NCBI GenBank assembly: GCA_949825025.1 | Contig: OX463779.1 | Span: 42,044,249 to 42,108,248, forward strand | DNA from: Siphlonurus alternatus | Lineage: Eukaryota > Arthropoda > Insecta > Ephemeroptera > Siphlonuridae | Direction of reading: 5' to 3' | Length of the DNA stretch: 64,000 nucleotides | Shown: positions 1 through 12,480 of the stretch, in pieces | Layout: every line of letters starts with the position of its first letter | Position numbering within the stretch: the first letter of the stretch is position 1 | Position numbers and translations under genes: made by a program | The notes under the pieces: generated by a model | Seen by the model: the letters and a program-made list of their open reading frames with translations, nothing else | Databases searched by the model: none | Told to the model about the DNA's origin: nothing

Positions 1-82
1 GTGGCTCGAGAATCACGTATTAGATTTTCTAATATTAAAATATATACAGGTATGTAACAGCCTAAGACAGGCGCGCGTACTT

Positions 83-256
83 AAAGTAGGGTGAGCGATT
101 GCATTTTTTTTTTTTTTTTTTTAGATTTTATTTTCTAAAAATAGTTTAGCCTGCTTCCTCTTGAGAAATGAAAACCAAAAAACCCCATCTCAAAATAGCT
201 CAACCATAAAAAATTCCCAAACTTGGTGTTAAATTTCGGAGGCCTTCATGCGCGGA
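83..256. repeat. Single arm of the GTGAGCGAT fold-back family
   Basis: The stretch begins AAAGTAGGGTGAGCGATTG and continues with a block containing GAAATGAAAACCAAAAAA and a CCAAACTTGGTG-like end. The same block is present in both arms of the palindrome at 38836-39905 and again at 48436-48640 inside the hAT-like element. Only one arm is visible here, so it is a truncated or solo copy. Confidence 0.6.
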
Positions 257-383
257 TTCAAGAGGGGGGGGGGGCTGCAGTCCCCCTCCTCCCTTGAAAT
301 TTTGGATTTAACATGGGCAATATAGGCATTTCCCCCACTCCAATTTTTTTTAACGTTGGTATGCCTTATGGAGGCAGCGTCCC
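250..383. repeat. G/C-rich GGATCCAG-type dispersed repeat
   Basis: GCGCGGATTCAAG is followed by a G run, a C run, then TTTTGGATTTAACATGGGCAA and later a second C run. Related blocks occur near 4786-4975, 14312-14490, 15932-16050 and 37640-37770, where the start reads GGCGCGGATCCAGG or CAGGGGCGGATCCAGC. This looks like a short non-autonomous element. I could not define target duplications. Confidence 0.5.
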
Positions 384-1358
384 TTCCCCCCCCCCCCCCC
401 CCGTTTGATGAAATCTTTAATCGATTTTCAAATAAAATAATTTTTTTACGGAAACGTGTTTTTCCAAAAAAAAATCTTGAAAATCCTTATGGGAATTATT
501 TACCCACAGATTACAGGTCAAGGTCACAGAACTTAAAAAAATGTGAAGAAAAATTTACAACGTTGTTTATGTTGTGTTTCTAAATTTCCAATACAATACA
601 GTCATTGTGCAGAGAAAAAATGACGACAAGCGCGCCGAGACAGTGCTATAAAGCCATGCATAAGGATCGGGGGATCGGACCTACGTTCAAAACGATTGAT
701 GGAAAAAAAAAAAAAGCATAATACTGTATGTTTTTATTATCATTATGTGTTAGTAATGTTAGTATCATAATAAATAAAAATTTATATGTACTATGTGTAT
801 ATTTTATATATTTTTCACTCTTATATCAAATTCTGTGTTCATAAAGAATTAAGTTAAAAAATACATTATATAATGGATGGATGATAGGTTATATAATTTA
901 TAATTATAAATAGGATTGATGATACACGTATAGTTGCTTTGTTGCATTAATTATAGATAATCATCATGTATTGCATCATTCACAGATTTCACACACGACC
1001 TAATGAAATACTATAATATGTACATATATACCATGTATTAGTAAAAAATAATCAAATTTAAGCTCAAAAAACAAAAAAAAAAAACATTTCATTCCATTAA
1101 TACACTATTTGTCTTTGTTGATCGAATTAATCATTTAATAAATAGTAAAGAAAAATCAAATTATTACGTAAAATGTTAAGATAAAATAAAATTATCATTC
1201 GTTCGAGACTACCAGACAATACAATTATACCTTCTGATAAGAGATCGAAACCCAATCGTTAATATACGCCAGTTTCTTTTGTAATTATAATTAATTGCAA
1301 TTTAGATCGCCAGAAAAACTATAGAAAGATCGACAGCTTTATATATAAATATATAATA

Positions 1359-2537
1359 TATATGTTGGTACCCAAAGCCGAATTTGGCCCAGGGCCGAAA
1401 AAAATGCGCAGAACTAGATTGGAGCATCGCGGGATGCTCCAAACCCGAAATTAATTCGTTTTTCGGCTTTTTTCAAACCACGGTGCTCCAAATCTTGTTC
1501 TGGTCAAATGAAAATGCTCCAAAGCCGATGATCGATTTGACCAGAACTAGATTGGAGCATCGTGGTTTGACCCAAAGCCGAAATGAGATTTTATTTCGGG
1601 TTTGGAGCAAAATTTGCGCACATCTAATTCTGCGCATGTTGCAGAGTTCACGTTACTTATTTTATTCTTTGATCAGTTTGAGTACTTCACGTCAAAATAA
1701 TGCTTACCACATTTACTGAAGAGACGGATTATAAGTGCGCAGCACAATATTTGTTTAAAAAGTACTTTATTATTATTATATTTATATTTTTTTACTTAAT
1801 TAAGTTAAAACATAGGCTTGAGCGAAAAATACGAAAAATTTAGGGAAATGACTTTCAACCTACCTTTACCATCCCATGTGGCAGCTGCGAACAATTATTT
1901 TATAATTATTTATTTTATTTATTTATAAAATAATTATTCCTTTGTCGTGAAAATATCCCAATTAAAAGGTTCTCATGAACTTTTAAATAAATGACTAATA
2001 AATGTCCTGAAATTTAAAATTTTAAGTGAAGCTAGAAACTTGTAGTTTTACTCTTTATACTTTTTTTTAAGTAAAAAATTGAAGTTCATGTTAAATAAAT
2101 ATCGTGCTGCGAATTTATAATCCGTCTCTTGAGTAAATGTGGTAAGCACTATTTTGACGTGAAGTACTCAAACTGATCAAAGAATACTGTATAAATAAGT
2201 AATAAACGTGAGCTCTACAAAATGCTCAGATCTAGATGTGGTCAAATTGTGCTCCAAACCCAAACCCGAAATAAAATCTCATTTCGGCTTTGGGTCAAAC
2301 CACGATGCTCTAATCTAGTTCTGGTCAAATGAAAATGCTCCAAAGCCGAAGTAAAAGTCTCCATCGGATTTGGAGCATTTCGATTTGACCAGAACTAGAT
2401 TTGGAGCATCGTGGTTTGACCCAAAGCCGAAAAACGAATTCATTTCGGGTTTGGAGCATCCCGCGATGCTCCAATCTAGTTCTGCGCATTTTTTTCGGCC
2501 CTGTGGGCCGAATTCGGCTTTGGGTGCCAACATATAT
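1359..2537. repeat. 1.2 kb palindromic fold-back element
   Basis: The left end reads ATATATGTTGGTACCCAAAG and the right end is its reverse complement with few mismatches. The arms match inward for about 500 bp each to an AT-rich centre near 1930 (for example ATCCGTCTC and CAAACTGATCAAAG blocks in both arms). Inside the arms a shorter motif built on GGAGCAT and CCAAAGCCGAA is itself repeated in both orientations. Target site is AT-rich. No open reading frame of transposase type is present, so this is a non-autonomous element. Confidence 0.8.
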
Positions 2538-2650
2538 TTTATAATAGCCAAGCCAACTTATAATGCAGATTGAAAACGACTATTTTGTGTTTCCCTGAAT
2601 ATAATATGGTGCGTGTTTAATTTATAATTAAGTTGCTTGTAATATAATAT

Positions 2651-2717
2651 GACTTTTCTCGCTCTCACTGATATTAGTCATATAATATGACTAATATCAG
2701 TGAGGGCGAGAAAAAGA
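2651..2717. repeat. Short near-perfect palindrome
   Basis: The block GACTTTTCTCGCTCTCACTG, then ATATTAGTCATATAATATGAC, folds back on CAGTGAGGGCGAGAAAAAG with almost no loop. It is a cruciform-capable hairpin of about 30 bp per arm. Confidence 0.75.
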
Positions 2718-4359
2718 GATGAGATATTAAATCTGCATGAATCATGCAACCTTATAACCTTATATATAGACCACCACGAATTATCATTAACATAAATATA
2801 GCTTTCTGACTAAAAGTTGCTCCATAAAAAATAAAAATGTATAGTGATATAATAATCATAATAAATAAAATAAATTATCATTACTTTTTATCAAGATGTT
2901 TCTCTAAAAAAATATAAACATATGGCTCAAAAGTATAATAAAAAAGTCATATTATATCATATATTATAATAACATCAACATCTTTAAATTATCAACACCA
3001 ATTTAAACTTGATTTTTTTCCTCTGCTAGAGCTCAAAGCTCATATAGAAGCCAAAATTCATAAAATACGAGACTTTCTTAATTGAACTGTATTATGCATA
3101 ATAATAATGATGGAAAAAAAAAAAAATATATATAATATATTTATGAAATATTTTTTTAACCATGATGCAACGAAATAAAATGACATTAAATTTTATATAC
3201 AGCTCTCATGGTTTTAGCGGGGATTTATTTTATATATTAATGGGGAATTCTCTTACAACTCAAATTTTAATTTAAATACTATATTATGATAGGGTACATA
3301 TTAACAATAAGTTTGACTAAGTTTCAACTTTTTAAACTCAAATTTGGGGACTCTGAAGGGATTATTAGAATAGGGGCAAAGTATGCAACCCGCGCGCAAA
3401 CCTGAAAATTATGACGTAGAAACTCCCTAGTTAACACACAACAACTGCCTGATATCGTAATTTGAGCGTCAAGGAGTGATTGGCTATAAATTTTAGTAAC
3501 ATGATCGAAATCAGCGGGTTTTTCTACCCTAGTATCAATAGTTTTGTCTCTAATATCTAATATCAGTTTATTTTAAGAGTGATAATCGAAAATATAAATT
3601 TATTGCAGGAAAATTTCACCTGCTAGGCGTGCTAGGCAGCGTAGGCAGTTTCTACGTCACGTTTTGGCGCTAAATTCAAAAGAAGGAAGATTTTTAAAAA
3701 ATTCCCTTATCTCCAATTTTGAAGATTGAAACTTTTTTGTTTTGGGACATTTAATTTCAAGGCATAGAGCATCTGAAAAAAAATTAAAATAAATGTAGGA
3801 GAATTCTCCATTATAGTTATATAGTAAATTTAATTTGTTCCATTAATTTTAGGCCGCGCATATAATAATTTATAGGATAGTAACTACCAATGTTTATAAA
3901 CAGAGTGAGAGTCTACATAGCGCATATTGCGTTTGAGGGTTTGACGGCAATTCTCATCAGATCATCGAAGTAAAGCTATAACGTTGCGTGTATGGTAATG
4001 TCGAAATGTAATAGTTGGATAATGGTTTACATTTTTTTACGAAACCAATCATCTCCCACCTGAGTCCCATGACTCAAGAGTAAATTGCGCTTTATATAAT
4101 TCCTCCATATTTCCTTATGAAGCTATGTGTTTTTTCTGGCTTTATGGACCATTGTATTTTCAGTGTATATTGACAACAAGCAGAAGTCCTGGCTGACTCG
4201 ATCCTGACTGAGGTTTCCATCACGTTTCCCTGTCGCAAGTATATAATAAATATAGGGAACACGATCGCTCTATTTGAGTTTTTTTTGAAGGTGGAAGGTT
4301 CAAGAATATGTTATTTTTAGTAGATTTGGTATTTGGTAAGAAAAATATGTATTATACTA

Positions 4360-4690
4360 AATGGAGTATTGACCTCAAATTCTTTTTATTGCAGAAATGG
4401 ATAGAGGGTGAAAAGTTATGCCAACCTGATTTTTTTTCAGATATTTTAGAGCCCGCGCGCGGGAAGTATTTTTAAAAAATTATTGAAAGTCCCTTTTGTG
4501 ACGTCACGCGGCGACAAGTCCTATCTTTTTCTTAAGGAGCGGCGTCTCGTGACGTCACAAAAAGAACTTTCAATAATTTTTTAAAAATAGTTCCCGGGCT
4601 GTAAAAAATCTGAAAAAAATTAGGGTAACATAACTTTGCACCCTCTATCCATTTCTGCAATAAAAAAAAAATTGAGGTCAATACTCTATT
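4360..4690. mobile_element. MITE, AATGGAGTA-end family (copy 1)
   Basis: Terminal inverted repeats start AATGGAGTATTGACCTCAA and continue through TTGCAGAAATGGATAGAGGG, present at both ends as reverse complements. The centre contains two inverted TGACGTCAC sites and a TTTTTAAAAAAT block. Closely related copies are at 31220-31530, 35847-36178 and 56548-56870; degenerate copies are at 13606-13802, 26415-26650 and 30381-30670. There is no coding capacity. Confidence 0.85.
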
Positions 4691-4785
4691 GTCAATTGAT
4701 AAAAAAAATTAACGGTTTCATTTTAATTTAGTATCTTTTCAAAACATTAGAACATATCATGCAAATTTTACTTGCATGAACAAAC

Positions 4786-4975
4786 AGGTGCGAATCCAGG
4801 GGGTTGGCTGCAACTCCACCCCCCTCCCCTCGAAATTTAAATTTAACTTCATGGGCAATATAACAATTTTTGCCCACTCTAACTCTTTTAACATGGGGGC
4901 CTTGTGGAGACAGCTTTCCCCATATCCCCATCCCCCATCCCCACCCCTTAAATTTGATTCTGGATTGGTTCCTGG
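4786..4975. repeat. G/C-rich GGATCCAG-type dispersed repeat (copy)
   Basis: GTGCGAATCCAGGGGGTTGG is followed by a C-rich run, AAATTTAACTTCATGGGCAA and a second C-rich run, in the same order as the copies near 250 and 37640. It ends just upstream of the first LRR gene. Confidence 0.5.
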
Positions 4976-5094
4976 AAATAATTATACTTGTGGATACAAA
5001 CTTACAAAGTACATGACCGTCATATAAGACGGACAGTGAACCATAATTCTCCTCTAAAATAGTAAAACTAACTACATTCTCGCAGACCATCGCG

Positions 5095-5609
5095 ATGTCT
5101 GCAGCCGCCGCGATGACGTCATGCCGCCTCCTGGTGGTGCTCATGGTGCTCACTCAGACAACGTCAGCTGTCTGTCCGGAGAGCGACCTTCGCAACTGTA
5201 CATGTCACTTCACCAGCGACAAAAATGTGGTGGACTGTTCTAAACAAGAACTCAGGGTATGATAGTAATTTTATTGGTGTTATAATTAATTAAAAGGTGC
5301 ATTTCCATGGAGCGGGGAAAGCGAGAAAAAATTGCGTGCCGCAGCCAATCAGAGTCTCGGTATTTCCTCGCCTTGCGGGGAGCGATTTTATCACCAACGT
5401 GGCCGCCATACGAAATTGAAGCAAGTGCGCTTTTCTCGCCGCGCCATCATGCCCCTCTCGACATCGCTCCATGGAAATGCATGCATGGCACGTTTAGTTC
5501 ATAGAAGTGATTTTATTCGTAGCGAGCGAAAAGAAATTGAAATTATAAATTGAAATAAAAAAATAAAATTGTATAAAACTTGATTGTATCATCACAATCA
5601 AGCTTTTCT

Positions 5610-5649
<40 letters not shown>

Positions 5650-8600
5650 AATTTTTTTTTTTACTACGCGTGCATCAAATGCATCAAATACAGCTATAGT
5701 ATAATAATATACTCGTCAATATTTACGTTTTTCTTTGGATTTTGTTGGTCTCTTTCAAACCACTGCTGGCCATGCATGGCCTAATTTAACAATCCATCCC
5801 AGCACATTTGCCTAGTTGTGATTGAGGGAACCATGGAAACTTCTGTCAAAGACTGTCGAGATGGTCGGCAATTGATGGAGGGTATTATCATATAAATATC
5901 AGTTATCACCACGTTTTTAATTATTTAAGTATATTATATTTTTCTACTTTTTTTGTTTTTTAACTTAATTTATTAGATAAAATTCGTGACATCATCAATG
6001 CAATTTCTTCCGATGAGGGATCAAAAACATCATCATACTGTATATATGTCATATACGGGCGTATCTCTGACAGCCATTGCATCTGACAACCGCTGAAAAC
6101 TCTGTCGCATAGTTATAATAGTTATCATATCAATCACATACAGTCTGTTGTCTCTCGCGTGTTCATGAATGCCCACCCACTGTTCCTGAAACCTCACGGC
6201 TTGTCAGAACGAGGGGCAAAAAAGTAAATTTCCAATATAATTTAATAATGTCCCAGAATTTTGCTCAGTGTAATTATGTAATTAATATTATTGAAGCTAT
6301 AGTAATTTTAAAACCTCTTTTTCATTTATTTTTCATTTTGTAACAAATTGGTCATTATGTAACAAAATGACCAATAAAAAAAAAAAAAAAAAGTATTCTG
6401 ATTTTTACAATCATTGTCTTATTTTCTTCTATTTTTTTTATAATGTGTGTTTTATTGTGTGTGCTTTTTAAAATATACGATGGTTAGAATAGAGATATAT
6501 TCATCTCCTTGGTCATAAGACACACTGCAAGAAAAGCTCCCAAGTTATTATTTATTGCGAGTCCCCCCTTTCTCTTCCTAACGCAGCAAACATGATTCAA
6601 CAAACATAACACCATAATATTGCACTGATGATGTCACCCAAGGAATCTGCGCTCACATGAGATAAATATTTTGAATCGCAAGTGACGTGAAATATTATTA
6701 TATTTTATGTTTATATTTAATTTGTTATTGAATCTTTATGGTCCCAAGAAATGTTGAGAATGTAAATAATTTTTTTAACTTGATTGTAATAATAATAATT
6801 ATATATAACCATAGCTCTCTTACTGTATAAATTATTATGTTTTCTTTTTTTAAGTTATCTATATGTTTTTCCTGTCAGTGTTATTTTGTTTATTATTTAT
6901 TTATTTTCTTAAAGAAAAAATACATTAAATATCAAAAAGAAAAAGGGAAAAAAACTCATTAATTTTGGGACTTTTATAATAATAAGTAGCAAACTATATA
7001 TATAATTGTTTCATATAATTATATTATACATACCTGTGCGTATAATATGTCCATGCATGCAATTAATCCAATACGACTAGTTATCGTAATGTTTGTCTAA
7101 AAAATCAATAAAAAAAAAGTATATTTATAGATTATCGACTATCCAGTGGCCACAGCGGTTTTTGATCGTGTGAGGATATGATATATTTAATTAACGTTAA
7201 AATATACGAGCTTTTGTTTTTTTCAGTCCCGATTTTTACAATCTCTTTTTTTTTTTTTTTTTTTTAACCTGCTCAGTATTATATCGGCCCAACTGACTGT
7301 CCAATATCAGATCACTGTATTACAATTATAGTTGTATCATGGTATTACAAGAACTGAGCCAAAACCAAAAATTTATTGTATAATTATAATATAGATACAT
7401 GATTGTATAGGTCTAAAACCTCCTTGATTTCTATTTTATATGGCTACATTTTTGTATTGAGTAATTTTTTTGCAATATGGCAATATGGTGGACTTTGCAG
7501 GTGCCCCCACTCGGAGGCTCCGACAAGTACGAACACGTGGTGCTAGCGGGGAACAGACTGCATGAACTGTCGGACGACTCTCTCGCGGTCTTCCCCAACG
7601 TGCAGGTCCTTGACCTCAGCAACAACGTCATCAGATCGGTGAGTCATCAAGAGGGTCACGGTCAGGCAGAGGGGCGAATCGAGTGCGCGGCTAGGGGGCG
7701 CGATCCTTTCTTGCAATGTTAAATTTGAGGGGTGGCACCTTCAATGTATTTTGGAACCTTTGCCCCCCCCCCCCTCATACCCCGTGAATCAGCCACTGTT
7801 TGCGGGTCGCGCGAGTCAACTCCGCGAAGCCATAATTTGTTCATATGATATATGATATATTATGATATATCATATATTATATATTATATAATATTATATA
7901 TATTATATGATATATATATATATGATATATTAGTCCAGGAATATTAGGAAAATATGCATAAGCGAGGTCGGCGAAAATAGGTAAAAGCTGAAATTTGGTA
8001 CACACGTTCCTGGATAGTATACGAACTCCCAAAAAAAAGTCCCCTATATAACGTCCCCTTTGAGGAAGCAAAATTACGGGACATTTCCCGAAAAAATATG
8101 ATAGTTTTCAAAAATATTTAATGTCTATGCAACTAACGATCATGCATGGACTGAAAAAATGTATAATTTAACATAATATAGTACTAAACACTTTTCAAAA
8201 AAATTAGCTTCCTCCAATGAATAGTTTCCGAAATATCCCTGAAATTTATAAGGGGAATGTTGTTAAGTGATTTTGAGTTTTGAATTACTTTGCAAATATG
8301 CGATTTATCAAAAATATTGTTATGTTAAGAATAAGATGTAATTTAAATAAAGTAGTCTATATAATGCAGTTTATTTGAAAGCGCTAGTGCCTTTCGTTTT
8401 TGAGTTACGGGATTTGGGAATTATTTTAATTAACAAGAAGTGGGCGTGGCTCAGTGCCATAATGCACATATTATGCTATGCATATAGGCGGAAAATATGG
8501 AGAATCTTTATTGTTGACACGGATATATAGTTTGTCATGATAAATTCATTTGAGCCTTCATTCCCCCTTCTCCCCACTCCCAAATTTATGCCTCCCCCCA

Positions 8601-11184
8601 CCCCCACATTTCAAAATTTTAAAAACAAAATATTGTTGAATTTGTTTATGGAAAATGAAGTACGTTTAACTAAAAAACAAATATAGGTAATTTTATGCAC
8701 CTCCTTTAAGGGTCGACCCCTAAAATATGAGAGTAAAATTTAAATATTTTTTAACTTTTTTTTTTCATTTCAAAAAAATTAGTATGCATTGCTGACATTA
8801 TTTTTAATTTCTAATAATATGACCCTTTCAGGGGTCGACCCTTGATATTTTTCAATTTAACACAAATTTTTAAATAAATTCTGGCAAAAACTACGAGGAC
8901 TACAGTTTTATGGATCACTGTGTGTATTTGATGATGTAACCATTATAATGACCCTTTAGGGGTCGACCCCTAATTTCTGAGAGTTAATAGAAATTTCGAT
9001 TTTTTAATATTTTTTTCATATTATTAATTTTAACATGCATTTCTGACTTAAATTTTATTGTGACCCTTTCAGGGATCGAACATCGAACATTTTTTTTTTT
9101 TTTTTTTTTCGAAAGAAATGTTTTAAACTTAATTCTCCATATCATGCCACAATGGTGGCTAAGGAGAAGTTTTTGGGCGATTCGTTGCCAATTTGTTGCA
9201 GCGTGCAACAATAATGCAATGGTTTCATGAAATGGTTGCAACAACGTTGCGTTGTATGTAACCACCACGCAACGTTGTCATAAAAAATCCTTGTTCTTAA
9301 TAAATTGTAAAAAATTGTAGTGAAAAATACCATTTAGGTATTCAAACTACATTTTAAGAGCAATTTTGGAAAAAAATATTGGTTGCCAAATCGTTGCCAA
9401 TTGGTGGAGCGTCTCTAAAGCAACGGTTGGCAACCAATTTGCAACCATGTCTCCAACAATGTGCTACTGGGGTATTAGCGTCTCACGGTATGGCTGGTAC
9501 GTGTTTTATTTTTTCGATGTATAAAGCCTATATTACACAATACAATTTTTCTGATTATTGTATACAATTTTTTCTTGCAAAAAAATTTCCTCTCAATACA
9601 AACAAATGGAGATTAAATTTTCTTGTAAAGAAAAATTGTATACAATAATAAAAAAAAAAAATGTATCGTGTAATACCGGCTGAAAATATTTATAAATAAT
9701 AATTTTAATAAAAAGTACGACAGAATTACACAAGAAATAACAATTAAGGTATGATTATATTTGTGCAGCTGCATCCCGGTTCGTTCGGCGGTGTGCACTG
9801 GCTGGAAATGCTCGACCTGTCCAGCAATGAGCTCGGCCTGGCTCTGCACTGCTCGATGAACAGCTCGCAGCTCCTCGCCAGCAACGGCGTCAAGTGGCTC
9901 TCGTTCGCCAACAACAAGCGCATCGGCGAGGAACTCCAACAAGCAAAGGTTCGCGAGTTAAAACATACAAGTCATACAACATACCATGTTGTATGTTTTA
10001 TTGAACATACAACTTTGCAATAACGATATATATATATGTTCCGAGTTTTGTCCAATATATTGCTCTAAATATGTATCAAAATCTCGCGTCCGCGTAAATA
10101 CACTAATAAATAATTATAATCCCCTGTCCCCTGTCTTTCTCCTGAATAATTCCACATATTCTAATTTCTAGCAATATAAGTAGCAATAGAATTAATATAA
10201 ATTATTTATAAATTATAAATAATGCATATATGTTAATTTTGGGATAAGACTGAAGTTTTTTTCAAGAAAGACTGACAATATTTATTGTGCTATCGTGATG
10301 TATTGTTGACTTTTCTTTTAGAAAGACTAAAATAATTAAACTTGAATTTAGTTTAACATTAATTAAAATATTAATTATTATATGAAATCTAAAATTAACG
10401 CAAATAATGATTTCGAAGTCCTGTGAGCTAGCTAAAATCTATAGCCACAGAGATGCAAACTAGCTCGGGAACTCGGGAAAAAAGGAGGGGATTTGTGTGT
10501 GTGTGTGTGTGAGGGGGGGGGGCACAAAGTTAATTAATAAAAAAACAAGATTGTGTGTATTGCATGTACATTAGTTAAATCCGAATTTTTGTGGGAGGGG
10601 CGCATCCCCCCCCCCCCCCAAGATCATCTGACCAAAAACTTGCATGGTTTCAGGTGGAGAACAATGCCAACATGACAGCATGGCTGAACATCCCCAGTCT
10701 CCGAAACCTCAGTCTTGCCAACTGCAAACTGACGCGACTGCCCATGTGGATGTTGATCGGCATGCCCGGACTTGAGTTCCTCGACATCTCCAAGAACAAA
10801 CTGCTGGTGCTTCCAGTTCTGACCCTGGTGAGCACTTGTCGACTCAAATCCATCGCCCTTGCAGGAAACCCTTGGAACTGCGGCAAATGTGAAAATTTCA
10901 GGAGTATCAACTTAATGAAGAGTAAAATTATTGGATATGGTAAAAATTATTGTAGCTTATCCAAATTTAATGATAAAAATTGTAATGTCAATTTTGCAAA
11001 AGAAGAAAAAAATGTTGAATCTGTTTGCTACAGTAAAGTGTTGCCAGTACCCTTGGTGTATCAAGCTCCAAAATCTGCTTGGTTTTATTTTGGGATTGCA
11101 GCTGGTGGTCTCGTAGCATTAGTTATTATTTCATTTTTAGTTTGTAGCTTACGTGAAAGGGTGTGTTTTAACTGTTTTAAGTAG
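5095..11184 (+). CDS. Secreted/type I membrane leucine-rich-repeat protein, 4 exons
   Basis: Coding exons are 5095-5256, 7501-7638, 9769-9948 and 10654-11184, all with GT-AG introns in phase 0, giving 336 aa and a TAG stop. Residues 1-25 form a signal peptide (hydrophobic run RLLVVLMVLTQTTSA). An LRRNT-type cysteine cluster follows (C27, C35, C37, C48). LRR units show the LxxLxLxxN pattern (VQVLDLSNNVI, LEMLDLSSNEL, LRNLSLANCKL, LEFLDISKNKL). An LRRCT cap begins at NPWNCGKC. One membrane span lies near residues 302-326 (FYFGIAAGGLVALVIISFLV), followed by a 10-residue Arg/Cys-containing tail. N-glycosylation sequons include NCT and NMT. The architecture suggests a cell-surface adhesion or receptor-like protein. 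I cannot name an ortholog. An alternative start is the ATG at 5113, which keeps the signal peptide. AATAAA signals lie near 11435 and 11560. Confidence 0.88.
5296..5481. mobile_element. Short MITE in LRR gene intron 1
   Basis: The left end GTGCATTTCCATGGAGCG is matched at the right by CGCTCCATGGAAATGCAT, an almost perfect 17-18 bp inverted repeat. The interior is GC-rich compared with its surroundings and has no coding pattern on inspection. Confidence 0.7.
5613..5645 (+). repeat. (CT)n microsatellite
   Basis: An uninterrupted CT dinucleotide run within intron 1 of the LRR gene, followed by a T-rich tract. Confidence 0.95.
8695..9085. repeat. Four-copy ~120 bp tandem repeat with GGGTCGACCC core
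   Basis: The palindromic core GGGTCGACCC, preceded by GACCCTTT or CCTTTAAG, occurs near 8710, 8833 and 8960, with a degenerate fourth copy (CCCTTTCAGGGATCGAAC) near 9063. Spacing is about 112-129 bp. Inter-core sequence is T-rich and shares short stretches (AATTTTTAA, TTTTTTCAT). It lies in intron 2 of the LRR gene. Confidence 0.65.
9156..9465. repeat. GTTGC/GCAAC-rich degenerate repeat
   Basis: Motifs such as CGTTGCCAA, GGTTGCAACAACG, CACGCAACGTTG and CAACGGTTGGCAACC recur in both orientations across about 300 bp, suggesting an old palindromic or tandem element. Boundaries are not defined. Confidence 0.4.
9526..9680. mobile_element. 155 bp MITE
   Basis: The left end GCCTATATTACACAATACA and the right end TGTATCGTGTAATACCGGC are imperfect inverted repeats. 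Inside them AATTGTATACAA-type blocks also pair. It sits about 90 bp upstream of LRR gene exon 3. Confidence 0.7.
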
Positions 11185-12357
11185 CGCTGGATATATGATG
11201 TAGTCAGATTTTCAATCAAATTTTTTTGTTGACTGATTATTATATACAGCTGATTTTGTTATAGGGAAATTTTCTATACAGAAGAAATTTGGTAGACAAA
11301 AATATACTGCAGAAAATAAGCTTTCGGTATTATGAATTCAAAATATATACTAGTTATCTACAGCTATATTAGGATATGTATTTTATATGCTTTAATATAG
11401 TGACTTCAAATTTCTTGTAATATTCTCAGAATATTTAAATAAATATAACCCTGCATGTTTGTTATTAATCTTTGTTGTAAAGAACGATTTGTTCATTTTG
11501 CACTAAAATTGTAATGTATTATTATACAATTTTTTCATTGCTGCAACCCACAAAAATAAATGCGCTATTTGTATAATTTCACATTTACATTTTCTATGAT
11601 TTCTCTAAATATGGCAATCAACTTTAATTTTTTTTATTTTTTTTCTCTAATTTAAATAACATATTAACAAATTAAGAAATTAAAATTTCAAATACTGGGC
11701 GTCGTACTACTCGATCATATACACGGTATACTTGACCAAAATTTGAATTTAAAAGGTGTTTTATGCAATTATGCGGCCTGCTTATAAATATTTTTTTCAA
11801 ATATAAGCACCTGTATAGGAATGATTCTAAATTTACTATAAAAAAATCAAGGTCTAACTCTCTATAATATTACTTTATAATATGTGTGACGTACGTCGCA
11901 TAATTTTATTGTATCATCATGATTGTAATAATATATGTTATAAATTATTGGCCATTGTGGCCTTAACTAAAATCAGGGAACAGTTCATCCTGCTAAAATT
12001 AACTAATAATGTATAGGAATTAAATTTATAATATTATTTTATTTTTCTTTTTTTAAAAAAAGCTATAATAATTCACTTGTTTTTTCAAGATTAAAATGGT
12101 ATATGTTAATTTATTATTTGAATAATCAAATATATAATCCTTTTTATCTATTTTGTCACATTTTTAAAAAAAAAATAATAATTTCTATTTTTTAAAAATT
12201 TTAAAATCATAGAAAATGTCAAAATTACGTGGTTTTATTGCACTCACAATCAGTCTGTCCCCGTGGCAAGCTAATTATTAATAATATTTTTTTTTAATTG
12301 CAAGCATATAAATTATAAATTTAAGACTTTTCTTTTTAATTGTTTTTTGACAATTTG

Positions 12358-12480
12358 GTCCACGGCTCGTGCATCACAGTGCATGGAGCTCAATTGTCAG
12401 TGCGTTTCACCAATTCTCATGCATTAGATCACCGAAGTCAAGCAACACCGAGTCTGGTTGTAGTTGGGATGGCTGACCAT
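12358..12480 (+). pseudogene. 5S rRNA-like sequence (pseudogene or 5S-derived SINE head)
   Basis: The stretch reads like a diverged 5S rRNA gene. A start-like GTCCACGG is followed by CACCAATTCTCATGC, then GATCACCGAAGTCAAGCAAC and CACCGAGTCTGGTTG, then TTGGGATGGCTGACC. The last two blocks correspond to the internal control region of 5S genes (the A-box-like AAG-CAAC-CCG segment and the C-box-like GGATGG-GACC segment). The 5' third is poorly conserved, and the 3' acceptor part is replaced by unrelated sequence, so a functional gene is unlikely. 5S-derived SINEs keep the same promoter and are the main alternative. Confidence 0.6.

Larger units (their letters stand above)
1..5094. other. Intergenic, repeat-rich, no gene seen
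   Basis: No convincing exon is present. The segment holds homopolymer runs, a single arm of a GTGAGCGAT-type repeat, two copies of a G/C-rich GGATCCAG-like repeat, a 1.2 kb palindrome, a short perfect palindrome and one inverted-repeat MITE, each listed separately. Around 3410-3660 the motif ATGACGTAGAAACT recurs inverted (AGTTTCTACGTCAC), which hints at one more degenerate fold-back element. The remaining DNA is AT-rich with no recognisable content. Confidence 0.6.
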
